From Algoriphagus sp. AGSA1 (GTDB taxonomy: Bacteria > Bacteroidota > Bacteroidia > Cytophagales > Cyclobacteriaceae): a DNA stretch of 64,000 bases. Both the position numbers and the translations under genes were made by a program. Location of the stretch: the NCBI RefSeq assembly GCF_021390545.1, contig NZ_JAJUWR010000016.1:98855-162854 (forward strand). Direction: 5' to 3'. Positions 47,456 to 58,124 of this stretch are shown in pieces (positions within the stretch are counted from its first letter, which is position 1; each line of letters starts with the position of its first letter). Below the pieces are notes generated by a model. The model was given only the letters and a program-made list of their open reading frames with translations. It did not search any database and was not told the origin of the DNA.

Positions 47456-47926
47456 ATGAAGTTATCAGAAGTGAAAAAGGCATTAGGTCAATTAGACAGC
47501 ATTGCATTTCAATTACCGGACGGTACTTTGGTCCCTACCCATTTTCACGTCACTGAAGTAGGTAAAATCTCCAAACACTTTATTGACTGTGGAGGGACGG
47601 TGAGAACAGAAAATGTGGCAAATTTTCAACTTTGGAATGCGGATGATTACAATCACCGTCTGCACCCGGAAAAGCTGAACAAGATCATAGAACTGTCAGA
47701 GAAAGTATTGGGACTGGAAGATCTCGAAGTTGAAGTAGAATATCAGGCGGAAACCATCGGTAAATTCGGGTTAGAATTTGACGGTACTAACTTCCTGCTG
47801 ACTAGTAAACAGACCGATTGCCTAGCCAAGGACAACTGCGGTATTTCAGAGGGTAAGCAAAAAATAAGTCTGGCGGGTATGTCTGCAAGTGCGAATTCCT
47901 GTGGGCCAGGATCAGGATGTTGTTAA
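47456..47926 (+). CDS. DUF6428-like protein of the ars operon
   Basis: 156 residues. The N-terminal part has TLVPTHFHVTEVGKISKHFIDCGGT with closely placed His and Cys residues, and the C-terminus ends in a Cys-rich tail (CLAKDNCGI... NSCGPGSGCC). The family recurs in Bacteroidota arsenic operons between arsR and arsC, so a role in binding or passing on the metalloid is likely, but no function is established to my knowledge. It lies 17 bp before the reductase gene. Confidence 0.8.
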   Translation: MKLSEVKKALGQLDSIAFQLPDGTLVPTHFHVTEVGKISKHFIDCGGTVRTENVANFQLWNADDYNHRLHPEKLNKIIELSEKVLGLEDLEVEVEYQAETIGKFGLEFDGTNFLLTSKQTDCLAKDNCGISEGKQKISLAGMSASANSCGPGSGCC

Positions 47927-47943
47927 TCTAACCGGAACCATCT

Positions 47944-48579
47944 ATGAATCTTGCCAATGTAAAATTACTGCCTGGCCTAGCTGCCACTGTGGAACAGGCT
48001 AGGTCACAAACTATACCTGAAGAAAGAAAGGAATCGTTGCAGGCCCTGATCGATTATATCCAGTCAAAGCTTGCGGCAGGGGATGATATTAACTTAAACT
48101 TTATCTGCACCCACAACTCCAGAAGGAGCCAGTTTTCCCAGATATGGGCACAGACAGCTGCCGATTATTTCGGGGTTCCGGCCAATTGCTATTCAGGGGG
48201 AGTCGAAGTGACTGAGTTCAACGGGCGGGCAGTGGAATCCATCAAGCGGAGTGGATTCCGGGTGACCAAAAAAGGGGACGAAAACCCGGTATATTTCATT
48301 TTTCACTCAGATGAAGCCGAGCCGATTTCTGCCTTTTCCAAACTCTTCGATGATCCGATCAATAAGGGCCAAAGATTTGCCGCGGTAATGACCTGCGCAC
48401 ATGCGGATGAGAACTGTCCATTTATCCCGGGCACAGGGAGCAGGATACCGGTGAGGTATGAGGATCCCAAAAAGTATGACGGAACTCCTGAGGAAGCGAG
48501 CCGCTACGATGAAAGGTCTATGCAGATTGCTTCTGAGATGTTCTATGTTTTCAGTAAAATCAATAAGCCGCAAGTATGA
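47944..48579 (+). CDS. arsC: LMW-protein-tyrosine-phosphatase-type arsenate reductase
   Basis: 211 residues. The P loop CTHNSRRS has the nucleophile Cys55 ([17 protein letters not shown]), and a later [14 protein letters not shown] segment carries two more Cys that could relay the disulfide. It is longer than classical ArsC of this fold (about 130-140) because of an N-terminal helical part and a central insert. It should reduce arsenate to arsenite for export by the Acr3 encoded next (4-bp overlap). A phosphatase role cannot be excluded by sequence alone. Confidence 0.85.
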   Translation: MNLANVKLLPGLAATVEQARSQTIPEERKESLQALIDYIQSKLAAGDDINLNFICTHNSRRSQFSQIWAQTAADYFGVPANCYSGGVEVTEFNGRAVESIKRSGFRVTKKGDENPVYFIFHSDEAEPISAFSKLFDDPINKGQRFAAVMTCAHADENCPFIPGTGSRIPVRYEDPKKYDGTPEEASRYDERSMQIASEMFYVFSKINKPQV

Positions 48580-49643
48580 GTGAGTCTAAAAAAAAGTTGG
48601 GTTTTCTGGATAAGAATCTGACTTGGTGGATTTTTCTGGCAATGGGTGTGGGAGTAGGAATAGGGTATCTGGTTCCATCCAGCTCTGTTTTTATCAATTC
48701 TTTTAGCTCAGGTAGCACGAATGTCCCCATAGCGATAGGACTCATCCTGATGATGTATCCCCCTTTGGCTAAAGTGGATTATAAACTTTTGCCTAAAGTG
48801 TTTAAGAATGTGCGGATTCTAAGTATTTCTTTGATTCTAAATTGGATTGTTGGCCCAGTGTTGATGTTTGCGCTGGCACTGATTTTCCTTCAGGGTTATC
48901 CTGAATACATGGTGGGACTTATCCTTATTGGGCTGGCACGCTGTATCGCCATGGTATTGGTGTGGAATGATCTCGCAGAGGGGAGCAGCGAATATGGAGC
49001 TGGGTTGGTGGCACTGAACAGTGTTTTCCAGGTTTTTATGTACAGCTTTTACGCTTGGCTGTTTATTACTGTCCTTCCCCCGTATTTTGGTTTTGAAGGC
49101 GCCATAGTGGATATTTCTATTGGTACTATTGCGGAAAGCGTGGCTATTTATCTTGGCATTCCATTTCTGGCGGGTATTCTTAGCAGAGCGGTCCTGGCCA
49201 GGCTAAAAGGAGAAGAATGGTACAAAAATGTATTTATCCCTACCATTTCTCCAATGACGCTCATTGCGTTACTATTTACTATTGTGGTCATGTTCTCGCT
49301 CAAAGGCGACCTGATCGTAGAGATACCGATGGATGTCATACGTATTGCCATTCCTCTGCTGATCTATTTCTCACTGATGTTTATCATCGGGTTTTTCTTT
49401 AGCAAAGCCATGGGGGCCACGTACGACAAAAATGCAGCTATATCATTTACGGCTGCTGGAAATAACTTTGAACTGGCCATAGCAGTAGCTATTGCGGTAT
49501 TTGGTCTTGAGTCAGGGCAGGCGTTTACTGGAGTGATAGGTCCATTGGTGGAAGTTCCCGCTTTGATTATTCTGGTGAGGGTTTCCTTTTGGCTGAGAGA
49601 TAAGTATTATGATCAGCCTTTAAACCAAAAGCCACCCCGTTGA
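48576..49643 (+). CDS. acr3: ACR3-family arsenite efflux permease
   Basis: 355 residues with about ten membrane helices, no ATPase domain. The strongly conserved Cys of the family is present (Cys123 in [17 protein letters not shown]), and the later [23 protein letters not shown] segment is a second hallmark. It exports arsenite across the inner membrane. It overlaps the reductase gene by 4 bp and ends the ars operon. Confidence 0.95.
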   Translation: MSESKKKLGFLDKNLTWWIFLAMGVGVGIGYLVPSSSVFINSFSSGSTNVPIAIGLILMMYPPLAKVDYKLLPKVFKNVRILSISLILNWIVGPVLMFALALIFLQGYPEYMVGLILIGLARCIAMVLVWNDLAEGSSEYGAGLVALNSVFQVFMYSFYAWLFITVLPPYFGFEGAIVDISIGTIAESVAIYLGIPFLAGILSRAVLARLKGEEWYKNVFIPTISPMTLIALLFTIVVMFSLKGDLIVEIPMDVIRIAIPLLIYFSLMFIIGFFFSKAMGATYDKNAAISFTAAGNNFELAIAVAIAVFGLESGQAFTGVIGPLVEVPALIILVRVSFWLRDKYYDQPLNQKPPR

Positions 49644-49766
49644 GTTTCCCCGTTTATTGACCACTTCTTATGCACTTGGTGAAAAATAACATCCCCAATT
49701 CTCCTGACATACCGTTGTCACTAGTCTGCTTTAGTTTTGAAATATCAAAAAAAGCAATTAGAAAAT

Positions 49767-50636
49767 ATGAATGTAATCGTAGGAGCATCTGGGCAAGTAG
49801 GATCGCATCTGATCAATGACCTAAAATCCAGTGGAGTAGATGTAAGAGCGGTCGTAAGAAATCCAGAGAAACTTTCGGATAAGACCATTGAAACAAGAAC
49901 CGCAGATCTGTTCAAGGTAGAAGAGCTGAAAAAAGCATTTGAAGGTGGCACGAGTGTTTTTGTTTTGACACCGGAAAATCCTACCTCCCAGGATATAATT
50001 GAGGAAAGCAGGCAGATTGTAGCCAACTACAAGGAGGCTATTCAAGCTACAGGAATCAGGAGAGTTATTGCTTTGTCATGTGTAGGAGCGCATATTGACA
50101 GTAATACAGGCAATGTGTTAATGTCAAGGATTTTGGAGCAATCTCTGGATGATCTGGAAATTGAAAAGGTATTTATCAGGCCTTCCTACTATTATAGTAA
50201 CTGGTTGGGATATCTGGATACTATGGAGCAATACGGTGTATTACCGACGTTTTTTCCTGAGGATCTGGCAATCGAGATGAACTCCCCTGTCGATTTGGCG
50301 GAATTTATAGCCAAAATAATGATTGATACCTCGTCTGAGAAGAAAAGAATTTATGAATTGACAGGTCAAAAGTACAGCTCATGCGATGTTGCAGCTGCTT
50401 TTTCCAAATTGCTCAATAAAAAAGTATCCCTTCAGCCAATAACTAAAGATAACTGGGTAGAAACGCTTGTCTCTGTAGGTTTTACAGAAAATGCAGCGGA
50501 TAATCTTTCTGATATGACACAGGCGGTCATAGACAATAGAACAGTGCCAGAACGGCCCGGGAATGCAATAAAACTCCCGACAACATTGGGCGAATATCTG
50601 GAAGAGCATCTCAAACGAAAGCCCACTGGAAGTTGA
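49767..50636 (+). CDS. NmrA/SDR-type NAD(P)-binding oxidoreductase
   Basis: 289 residues from ATG 49767 (MNVIVGASGQVGSHLIN); the TTG at 49737 gives a charged, non-conserved tail. The Rossmann motif GASGQVGS is at the N-terminus, and the rest follows NmrA/azoreductase-like proteins (ALSCVGAHIDS; FIRPSYYYSNW). Such proteins reduce quinones or act as redox sensors; the substrate is unknown. It resembles the partial gene at 63319. It is convergent with the NodT-like gene. Confidence 0.82.
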   Translation: MNVIVGASGQVGSHLINDLKSSGVDVRAVVRNPEKLSDKTIETRTADLFKVEELKKAFEGGTSVFVLTPENPTSQDIIEESRQIVANYKEAIQATGIRRVIALSCVGAHIDSNTGNVLMSRILEQSLDDLEIEKVFIRPSYYYSNWLGYLDTMEQYGVLPTFFPEDLAIEMNSPVDLAEFIAKIMIDTSSEKKRIYELTGQKYSSCDVAAAFSKLLNKKVSLQPITKDNWVETLVSVGFTENAADNLSDMTQAVIDNRTVPERPGNAIKLPTTLGEYLEEHLKRKPTGS

Positions 50637-50711
50637 TAGGGATAAGTGGGATTAGTTCTCGCTTTGATGCGGGATGGTGGTCATCAGGGGTTAGAACTTC
50701 TTTTTAGAATC

Positions 50712-52172
50712 CTATTGCCATCCTCCTCCCAGGCTCCTATATAGATCTATATTTGCAAGAAGAATTCGCATCTTAAGATCGATTAGATTCAATTCGCTTT
50801 CTAATGCATCTCCTTGGGCATTGTTGACTTCCAGATAGTTGGCGAATCCGGTGCGGAACAAAAGAGCTGCATCCATAATTCCTTTTTGTGTGGTTTCTAT
50901 CCTTTCCTCGGCCAATATGTATTCATTTTCCAGATTTTCGATAGTCACCAAGGCATCGGAGACTTCTTTTACTGCCACTATCAATTTATCCTTGAAGTCC
51001 AGCTGTGCTATTTCTCTTCTGGCCAAGGCTTTTTTATGGTTGTTTTTCAGTTTACCATTCATAAATATCGGCTGAAAAAGCGCACCATTAAGTATGGCAA
51101 AAGCCGATTCTACCGGATTTGCGAGTTTGCTCAGTTGGTAGGCGTCCATCCCCATTCCTGCATTGATGCTGAGTGAGGGGTATTTCATGGCCTGCGCTAC
51201 TCCTACCTGGGCATGACTTGCAATGAGTGCATACTCTGAGGAAGCTATATCGGGTCTATTGACAATCAGCTCAAGGGGCACCCCGGTGCTATATTTGTTG
51301 TCAAATACCGCGTTTTCCAACTCACTTTCTATTTCCAGTTCTTGTGGGGATCTGCCCAGAAGATAGTTGAGTTTATTCTCCTGGATGGCGTAATTTCGTT
51401 TGATCTGGGGGATCAGAGACTGGAATCTCAATTTTTGAGACTTAGTCTGTTGAATAGCAAGTGAAGTGGCTTCCCCTGCATCAAATTGAAGTTCTACTAT
51501 CCTCAAGGTGTTTTCGTTCAGACGTAGGTTTCTCTCAGCTACCTGCAGTTCGGCTTTAAGCTTTAGTAGTGTGTAATAAGTCGCTGCCACTTCAGCTACC
51601 AGTGCTGTCTGCACTGCTTTTTTGAATTCTTCAGTTTGCATGAAGGAAGCGAGTGCCGCATCCTTTTGCCCACGTAACTTTCCCCACAAATCAACTTCCC
51701 AGCTGGTAGTGACCAGACTGTAGTAGGACAGGCGTTCAGTATAGAGTGTGGATGGAGGATTGCCATCATGGATGTTACGGGAGCGGTTTGACCCGAAGTT
51801 CGCAAAGTTTTGTGAAGCGTATTCTCTACTTAGGCCGAGTGGTGTTACACCCAGGGAAGGATACATATTTGCCTTAGATTGTTTGAAATCCAACCTGGAG
51901 ATTTCTATGTTTTGAACAGCCCGTTGCATGTCCAAGTTATTTACCAGGGCAGAATCTATGAGAGCGACCAGATTGGGGTCGCCAAAAAAGTCCTCCCATT
52001 TGATTTCTACCAATGATTGACCGTTATCCGCTAAAGTATCCCGGTAAGATGAGCCACCATGAAATTCCTCTGAAATATCAAAATTAGGTCTGGAATAAGG
52101 TTCACCTACCTTACATCCGGTAGCAGCCAAAAGAATAATAATTACAAGTCGTATAGGATGGAATCTATTCAT
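50712..52172 (-). CDS. NodT/TolC-family outer-membrane factor lipoprotein
   Basis: 486 residues from ATG 52172 (MNRFHPIRLVIIILL), giving a lipoprotein signal with Cys20 (AATGC). Two OEP repeats follow, with the helical text typical of NodT (VEIKWEDFFGDPNLVALIDSAL near the start). It is the outer-membrane channel for the RND pump whose gene it overlaps by 8 bp. It is the last gene of an adaptor-pump-channel operon on the minus strand. Confidence 0.92.
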   Translation of the reverse strand: MNRFHPIRLVIIILLAATGCKVGEPYSRPNFDISEEFHGGSSYRDTLADNGQSLVEIKWEDFFGDPNLVALIDSALVNNLDMQRAVQNIEISRLDFKQSKANMYPSLGVTPLGLSREYASQNFANFGSNRSRNIHDGNPPSTLYTERLSYYSLVTTSWEVDLWGKLRGQKDAALASFMQTEEFKKAVQTALVAEVAATYYTLLKLKAELQVAERNLRLNENTLRIVELQFDAGEATSLAIQQTKSQKLRFQSLIPQIKRNYAIQENKLNYLLGRSPQELEIESELENAVFDNKYSTGVPLELIVNRPDIASSEYALIASHAQVGVAQAMKYPSLSINAGMGMDAYQLSKLANPVESAFAILNGALFQPIFMNGKLKNNHKKALARREIAQLDFKDKLIVAVKEVSDALVTIENLENEYILAEERIETTQKGIMDAALLFRTGFANYLEVNNAQGDALESELNLIDLKMRILLANIDLYRSLGGGWQ

Positions 52173-55100
52173 GGTTAGCATTATGTTCTACGGTTTCCAG
52201 ATTAAATCTGTCATGTAATGATTGGAAAAGGTAAGCGAGAACGGGTATGATGAATATACCCAGGATTATCCCTGAAAGCATTCCTCCCGCAGTACCTATG
52301 CTGACTGATCTGTTGCCCTGAGCGGCTGACCCAACAGAAAACATCAGCGGGATTAATCCTACGGTGAATGCCAGGGAAGTCATGACAATCGCCCGTACCC
52401 TCAAAGCACTGGCTTCTAATACAGCATCCAGGACACTGGCTCCCCCACGTCTTTTCTGGGACGCGAATTCAACGATCAAAATTGCATTCTTGGCCAGTAG
52501 CCCAATGAGCATCAATATGCCTACCTGTACATAGATATTGTTGTTGATACCTGCCAGATTTATTGCCAAATACACACCAAAGAGACCTGTGGGCAGGGAT
52601 AGCATTACTCCAAAGGGAAGCCAGAAACTGTTGTATTGTGCGGCAAGGATAAAATAAACCAATACAATGCTTATTATAAATACCATGGTGGCATCGGATC
52701 CACTGTTTTTTTCTTCCAGGCTCATTCCAGTCCATTCATAACTGTAATTTGCAGGGAGTTTAGAGGCGATTTCTTCCACCGCTTTCATGGCGTCATTAGT
52801 ACTATATCCCTCTGCTGGGATAGCACTGATTTTTACTGCTGTATATAGGTTGTACCGCCTGACAAGCTCTGGGCCAAATGCCTGCTCCAAGAATATCAGT
52901 GTATTCAAAGGAACCATTTTTCCCTCGTTGTTTTTGACAAAGATTGAGTTGATAGCCTTGATGTCTTCTCGATATTCTATATCCGATTGGGCAAATACTT
53001 GATATTGCCTTCCAAAGCGGTTAAAATCCCCAACCCTTCTACGTCCAAAATACCCCTGTATGGTTTTCATCATTTCACTGATGCTCACCCCTAGTTTTTT
53101 GGCCTTTTCATAGTCAATGATAATCTTGTACTGGGGATAGTTTACATCGAAAGAAGAAAATGCGTTTTCTATTTCCTTCCTGCTCATCACCTCATTTATA
53201 AAATCATTGGCAGCGAGATTGAAGTCACTCAGATCGCCACCCTCCCGGTCCTGCATGACAAATTCCAGCCCACTAAAATCACCGAACCCCTGTACTGTGG
53301 GTTTGGGATAAATCCGGATCTTTGCGTCAACCAGTTGAGATGAAAGTTTTGCGGTGATGTCCGCGATCACTTCATCCAAATCCTTTATGCTACCACGCTC
53401 TGATATGTCTTTGAGTTTGATATAAGCCATTCCGTAAGAGGTGCTAGCAGCATTGTCCACGATATTGTTGCCGGCGACCGTATTGATACCATCGATGGCA
53501 GGGTGGTCTCTAAGTATTGAATCTGCCTGGAGCAGTGCCTCTGTGGTCCTGTGTAGAGATGAGGCAGGTGGCATGGCTAAGGATAGGGTGAGGAAGCTGT
53601 CGTCCTCTGTGGGAATGAAGGCCTTCGGGGCCATTCCGGACAGAAATACTGTTGCCGCGGTAATGAGGACAAGAACAGCCAAGGATAACCATTTATGAAG
53701 GATGGCCCATTTTGCCATACGAACATATTTTGCCACGAACCGGTCAAAGACCAGATCAAATTTCCTGAGCCCGTTATCCCTGATAGTTTTGACTTTTATA
53801 ATGAACTTTGAGCCTCCGATATGCTCTAGGATTTTTACTTTTTTCTTTGGACGTACCCTATCCTTGAAAAACAGAATGATCAGTACAGGGCCAAGGGTAA
53901 GGGAGATGATAGCAGAAATCACCACCGCAATGATGATCGTATAGGCAAACTCTTGATAAAAAACACCTACTGGGCCACTTAAAAATCCTACAGGGAGGAA
54001 TACAGCGGAAATAACGACTGTAATGGAAATAATCGCCCCCGTGATCTCATGCATGGCTTCATCCACAGCTTGCCGTGCCCGCATACCATGTTTATGCATT
54101 TTTTCGTAGATGGCCTCAATTACCACAATACCGTTATCTACCACTATCCCTATGGACAATACCATGGAAAACATACTGAGCACATTCATGGTACTGCCGA
54201 TCAGTTGTAAGAAAAAGAACGTTCCCAATAAAGAAATAGGAATGGTGATGGCTGTGATGAAGGTGACTCTGAAATTCTGCAGAAAAATAAAAACTACGAG
54301 AAAGACAAGTAAGAAGGCCTCAATAAGTGTTTTGACCACTTGACTCATGGATTCATCGATCTGTTTACGGACACTGTACGAAACGTCATACCTCATCCCT
54401 TCAGGAAAAAACCTGGACCGCTCTTCCAATACTGTCCTTACCCGCTCATCAATTTCCTTGGCATTGGACCCACTCATCTGTACGATGTCCATAGTCACAC
54501 CTGGCATCCCGTCCACCTTGTTGTCACTGGCATAATTGGAAGCTCCAAATTCAAGTCTGGCAACATCCTTCAGCCGAAGTATGGATCCATCATTGGTAGC
54601 TTTGATGACAAGGTTTTCATACCGTTCCGGAACACTGAATCTACCCTCATGTCGGATCACTGTTTCAAAGACACCCTGGGAATCTTCTCCGAATTTTCCC
54701 GGGGCTGCTTCAAAGCTCTGATCCCGGATCTGCTTGATCACATCATCGGGGGTTAATCCATACAGGGCCATTTTTTCAGGCATCAGCCACACGCGCATTG
54801 CATAATCACGTTGTCTGAGGATAGTCGCTTCTGCGATGCCTTCTATACGTTTGAGTTCCCTGCGTATGTCCCTCCTGATGTAGGCCTGTAGAAAAGTCTC
54901 ATCGTAGGAGGGGTTTTCACTGTAAAAATTAATGGTCATGATGCTGCCTTTAAGCCTTTTCATAACCGATATTCCCGCTTCTACAACTTCCGGTGGGAGA
55001 AATTCAGTGACTTCCGATACTCTGTTTTGGATGTTTACAGCAGCGATGTCCGGATTGGTCCCAGGTTTGAAGTAAACGTTGATAGTACCTGTACCGGCAT

Positions 55101-55350
55101 TGGTGGCGGATGAACTGATATAAGTCATTCCCTCTACTCCATTGATGGCTTCCTCTATCGGAAGCAGGACTGAGCCGGCAATAGTCTCAGCATTGCCTCC
55201 CGGATATTTGACACTTACATTTACACTTGGGGGGGCAATTTCCGGAAACCGCTCGACGGGAAGGCTTTTTATGCCCATTATCCCGGCCAATATCAAGAGT
55301 ATGGAAATCACCATTGCCACTACGGGCTGATCTATAATTTTCTTTATCAT
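52165..55350 (-). CDS. HAE1-type RND multidrug efflux permease
   Basis: 1,061 residues, close to AcrB. It starts MIKKIIDQPVVAMVISILL; the porter domains, TM4 with SIGIVVDNGIVVIEAIYEKMH, and the C-terminal ILMLIGLLAKNAILIVEFA and VRAIVMTSLAFTVGLIPLMFS segments are all present. It has the typical N-terminal 'P.V..SVKYPGGNAETI' region. It works with the adaptor upstream and the NodT-like channel downstream. This is the third RND pump in the window and the one closest to standard multidrug exporters. Confidence 0.95.
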   Translation of the reverse strand: MIKKIIDQPVVAMVISILLILAGIMGIKSLPVERFPEIAPPSVNVSVKYPGGNAETIAGSVLLPIEEAINGVEGMTYISSSATNAGTGTINVYFKPGTNPDIAAVNIQNRVSEVTEFLPPEVVEAGISVMKRLKGSIMTINFYSENPSYDETFLQAYIRRDIRRELKRIEGIAEATILRQRDYAMRVWLMPEKMALYGLTPDDVIKQIRDQSFEAAPGKFGEDSQGVFETVIRHEGRFSVPERYENLVIKATNDGSILRLKDVARLEFGASNYASDNKVDGMPGVTMDIVQMSGSNAKEIDERVRTVLEERSRFFPEGMRYDVSYSVRKQIDESMSQVVKTLIEAFLLVFLVVFIFLQNFRVTFITAITIPISLLGTFFFLQLIGSTMNVLSMFSMVLSIGIVVDNGIVVIEAIYEKMHKHGMRARQAVDEAMHEITGAIISITVVISAVFLPVGFLSGPVGVFYQEFAYTIIIAVVISAIISLTLGPVLIILFFKDRVRPKKKVKILEHIGGSKFIIKVKTIRDNGLRKFDLVFDRFVAKYVRMAKWAILHKWLSLAVLVLITAATVFLSGMAPKAFIPTEDDSFLTLSLAMPPASSLHRTTEALLQADSILRDHPAIDGINTVAGNNIVDNAASTSYGMAYIKLKDISERGSIKDLDEVIADITAKLSSQLVDAKIRIYPKPTVQGFGDFSGLEFVMQDREGGDLSDFNLAANDFINEVMSRKEIENAFSSFDVNYPQYKIIIDYEKAKKLGVSISEMMKTIQGYFGRRRVGDFNRFGRQYQVFAQSDIEYREDIKAINSIFVKNNEGKMVPLNTLIFLEQAFGPELVRRYNLYTAVKISAIPAEGYSTNDAMKAVEEIASKLPANYSYEWTGMSLEEKNSGSDATMVFIISIVLVYFILAAQYNSFWLPFGVMLSLPTGLFGVYLAINLAGINNNIYVQVGILMLIGLLAKNAILIVEFASQKRRGGASVLDAVLEASALRVRAIVMTSLAFTVGLIPLMFSVGSAAQGNRSVSIGTAGGMLSGIILGIFIIPVLAYLFQSLHDRFNLETVEHNANHE

Positions 55351-55400
55351 TGTAGGAAGATTCTAATGCTGGGTTTCATTGATCAGTATTCAGTGAAAAA

Positions 55401-56552
55401 CTACTGAGGAATGCTGTTTCGGGATATTGGGTTGACCTTTATGCCATTGGCCAGCTTGTCAAGTCCAGAGATGATGATTCTGTCGTTTGCCGTCAGAGAG
55501 TTGTTTTTTACGATATAATTGTTTCCTGATATCCCTTCGATTTCAATCTCTTTCCGCTCCGCGGTATTGTCTTCTTTCAGCACGAACACAAATTTCTTGT
55601 CCTGTATGGATACAGTCGCTCCCTGTGGTATCATTACCGCTTTCGCATATATCTGTTCCATCAGTATTTTTCCGGTGTTCCCCAGTCTGAGAAGGGTGTC
55701 AGGGTTTTTAAACTTCGCACGAAGGGATATTGATCCTGTAGCCCTGTCGATTTGCCCAGAGGTGGCGTCCACTATGCCTGGATGATCATAGATAGAGCCA
55801 TCGGCAAGAACCAGCTTTACGTTGGGGTTCATCTTCATCGATTGGTAGGTGGTGTCCTTTTTCATCCGCTGATAGAGAAGATAATCGGATTCACTCATTG
55901 AAAAGTACACGTACACGTCATTTACATTGGATAATACAGTCAAGGGTTCGGAATCTGTTTGCTTGACCACATTGCCTACGGACTTGGGAAATCTCCCGAC
56001 AAATCCACTTACAGGGGCTTTAATAGTAGTAAACTCCAACTTGATCTTCATGTTTGCCTCCGCGGCTCTTGCTTTCTCCAGAGATGCCTGGGCGACTTCA
56101 TAATCTGCCTGGGCTGTTTTTTGCTGGACTTCAGAGATGACTGCATTCTCAATGAGAGGCTGAAGGCGATCAAGCTCCGTTTTTGCTTTTCGAAGCTTGG
56201 CCTCTTCCAGTTGTACATTTGCCCGGGCGTTTCTCAGGTCCTCTAGATAGGGCTGTTGGTTGATGTCCAAAAGAGGCTGGCCTTTCTTCACATACTGCCC
56301 TTCATCTACGTGGAACTTTTCCAGGATCCCATCCACTTGAGGCCGGATTTCCACATCTTCTGTTCCTTCGATAGAGCCTAGATATTGAAAAGGAACAGCC
56401 GCTATCTGCTCTTTTAAAGTAATATATGGAAGCGTAAGGCCTTCATCTTCGACCTCTTTTTCATTACAAAAGCTCATGGACACGGCTAGCAGTAAGATGG
56501 GGAAGAGTCTTAATCTTCTGTTGACCAGAGGTTTGTTTGGAAGGAAGTTCAT
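55401..56552 (-). CDS. RND periplasmic adaptor (AcrA/MexA-like lipoprotein)
   Basis: 383 residues from ATG 56552 (MNFLPNKPLVNRRL), giving a lipoprotein signal ending at Cys (VSMSFC). Lipoyl halves (VEIRPQVDGILEKFHVDEGQYVKKG, here about residues 62-86; TIKAPVSGFVGRFPKSVG), a helical hairpin (NARANVQLEEAKLRKAKTEL) and a beta barrel are clear. It is the first gene of the operon, with a -7 element upstream at 56626-56633. Confidence 0.93.
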   Translation of the reverse strand: MNFLPNKPLVNRRLRLFPILLLAVSMSFCNEKEVEDEGLTLPYITLKEQIAAVPFQYLGSIEGTEDVEIRPQVDGILEKFHVDEGQYVKKGQPLLDINQQPYLEDLRNARANVQLEEAKLRKAKTELDRLQPLIENAVISEVQQKTAQADYEVAQASLEKARAAEANMKIKLEFTTIKAPVSGFVGRFPKSVGNVVKQTDSEPLTVLSNVNDVYVYFSMSESDYLLYQRMKKDTTYQSMKMNPNVKLVLADGSIYDHPGIVDATSGQIDRATGSISLRAKFKNPDTLLRLGNTGKILMEQIYAKAVMIPQGATVSIQDKKFVFVLKEDNTAERKEIEIEGISGNNYIVKNNSLTANDRIIISGLDKLANGIKVNPISRNSIPQ

Positions 56553-56625
56553 AAAATCGGGTAGCATAAAATCAAATAAGTTAATCTTCGTTTGAACTCA
56601 TAGGAGACAGGAATGTTTGAAACCG

Positions 56626-56633
56626 CAAAACTA
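56626..56633 (-). promoter_or_regulatory. -7 promoter element of the third RND operon
   Basis: The reverse strand reads TAGTTTTG, a full match to TAnnTTTG, 73 bp before the adaptor start. No -33 TTG is correctly placed, which may mean that an activator is needed. Confidence 0.45.
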
Positions 56634-57512
56634 ATTAGGTGTGCTTTGACTTACTTTGTTTGCATATTAGAACACACAAAGTGATTTTTTCAAACACTTA
56701 ATCAGCAGTTTATCGTTTTCTCCTCATCCGCCAATATACTGTTTGGCTAAGTAATTTCCGGCAAGTTTGGGTTTTTGTGTTGGGATTTATCAGGTTAATC
56801 TTCCTTCTTTCATTTACCTGTGGAAGGAAAGAAAGGGGACAATCTGGAATCCGAAGTCCCATTCTCCTAATATGGTGCCACCGCTGCACTGGCTTTCCAT
56901 AATGACCTATTTTATAGTGCTGTTTGCCTTTAAGCTAGGGCTGTAGGGCTTTTTGTTTAGGTTTATTGGTAAAGTGTAGTAGTTGACTTACGAGGTTGTC
57001 AGTTGGGGAAAAAAAATGTGTTCAAGGTGAAAAAGGGGCTTTACGTGCTGTGTTATTAGTTTAGGAAAAGCCTTTTACGGCTTCTATTGAATCGATGAAT
57101 ATCTAATTGGCGCAGTCCAGGCTTCTTTCAACGTCCTCTTTTTCTAAATTTTTGTTAACGGTGAAAGGGGGCTCAGAGGGTTTCCTGGCTCACATGGCAG
57201 TTATGGGAAAATATTGGGGAAAGATGGTGATAAAATGGGCAGTTTAACAACGCCCATAAGCCCGATGTGGGGAGCTCCTGCCTTAATCTCCGACACAGCC
57301 TGCTAATTTTGGGCAACAATCCCACGGAAAAATCATACAGAGGGATGCTGAAAAAGTAAAAAAGGCACTTAGCTCAGCCCTTTCACTTTCGGATGAGGAA
57401 ATGTCTGTGATCGAATTTGAAGATTTGACTAGTTAAAACCAGTTTGTGGTTGATCTGCTCAAAAGAGCAATAGTAGAAATTAATAGAGGGTGGCGATGAA
57501 ATACCTGAATTT
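56634..57512. other. Long intergenic region with a possible coding remnant
   Basis: Nearly 0.9 kb without a real gene. At 57287-57436 a 49-codon open stretch without a start reads like protein (IIQRDAEKVKKALSSALSL, then SDEEMSVIEFED), and after its stop a further in-frame piece reads NQFVVDLLKRAIVEINRGW. I do not recognise it. It may be the end of a decayed gene. The rest shows no pattern that I can support. Confidence 0.35.
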
Positions 57513-57520
57513 TATATTTG
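57513..57520 (+). promoter_or_regulatory. -7 promoter element of the AraC-type gene
   Basis: TATATTTG, a full match to TAnnTTTG, 43 bp before the start codon. No -33 TTG at the usual distance. Confidence 0.5.
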
Positions 57521-57563
57521 TAAATAGCGTTATACATACTTACCCTGTCTTTTACTCCGCAAA

Positions 57564-58124
57564 ATGAAACTTTACATTAAATACATGGTCAGTTTGCGCT
57601 GCAAAATGATGGTTAAGGAAGAACTTCAAAACCTTGGGATCCACAAGATGGTGGTGGATTTAGGGATGGTGGAGGTTTTGGAAGAGCTAAGTGCAGAGCA
57701 GAGGCAAAGGCTCAAAATCAATCTAAGTAAGTCAGGACTGGAGCTTTTGGAAGATAAGAAAAGTATAATCATTGAGAAGATTAAAAATATCATCATAGAG
57801 ATGATCCACTATTCCGAGAATCTTCCCAAAGTAAATTATTCGGAATACATCAGTGAGCATCTAGGCTATGATTATACTTATCTGGCCAATATTTTTTCTG
57901 AAGTTAAGGGGATAACCATTCGGCAATTCATCATTCTTCATAAGATCGAAAAGGTCAAGGAGCTGCTGATCTATGATGAGCTAAATCTTACCGAGATTTC
58001 CTATAAATTACATTACAGTAGCGTGGCACACTTGTCCAACCAATTCAAGAAAATCACTGGATTGACCCCTACTTTTTATAAAAACCTCAAGAATAAGAGA
58101 AAGCAAAATTTGGAATCTATTTGA
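57564..58124 (+). CDS. AraC-family transcriptional regulator (short form)
   Basis: 186 residues. The C-terminal about 100 residues form the AraC double helix-turn-helix (YISEHLGYDYTYLANIFSEV; IEKVKELLIYDELNLTEIS; LHYSSVAHLSNQFKKITGLTP). The N-terminus (MKLYIKYMVSLRCKMMVKEE) is a short ferredoxin-like segment and not a sugar-binding cupin; I recall the same arrangement in other Bacteroidota. It stands before a decayed cupin gene, two small proteins and a desaturase, and could control stress or membrane genes there. That is inference. Confidence 0.87.
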   Translation: MKLYIKYMVSLRCKMMVKEELQNLGIHKMVVDLGMVEVLEELSAEQRQRLKINLSKSGLELLEDKKSIIIEKIKNIIIEMIHYSENLPKVNYSEYISEHLGYDYTYLANIFSEVKGITIRQFIILHKIEKVKELLIYDELNLTEISYKLHYSSVAHLSNQFKKITGLTPTFYKNLKNKRKQNLESI

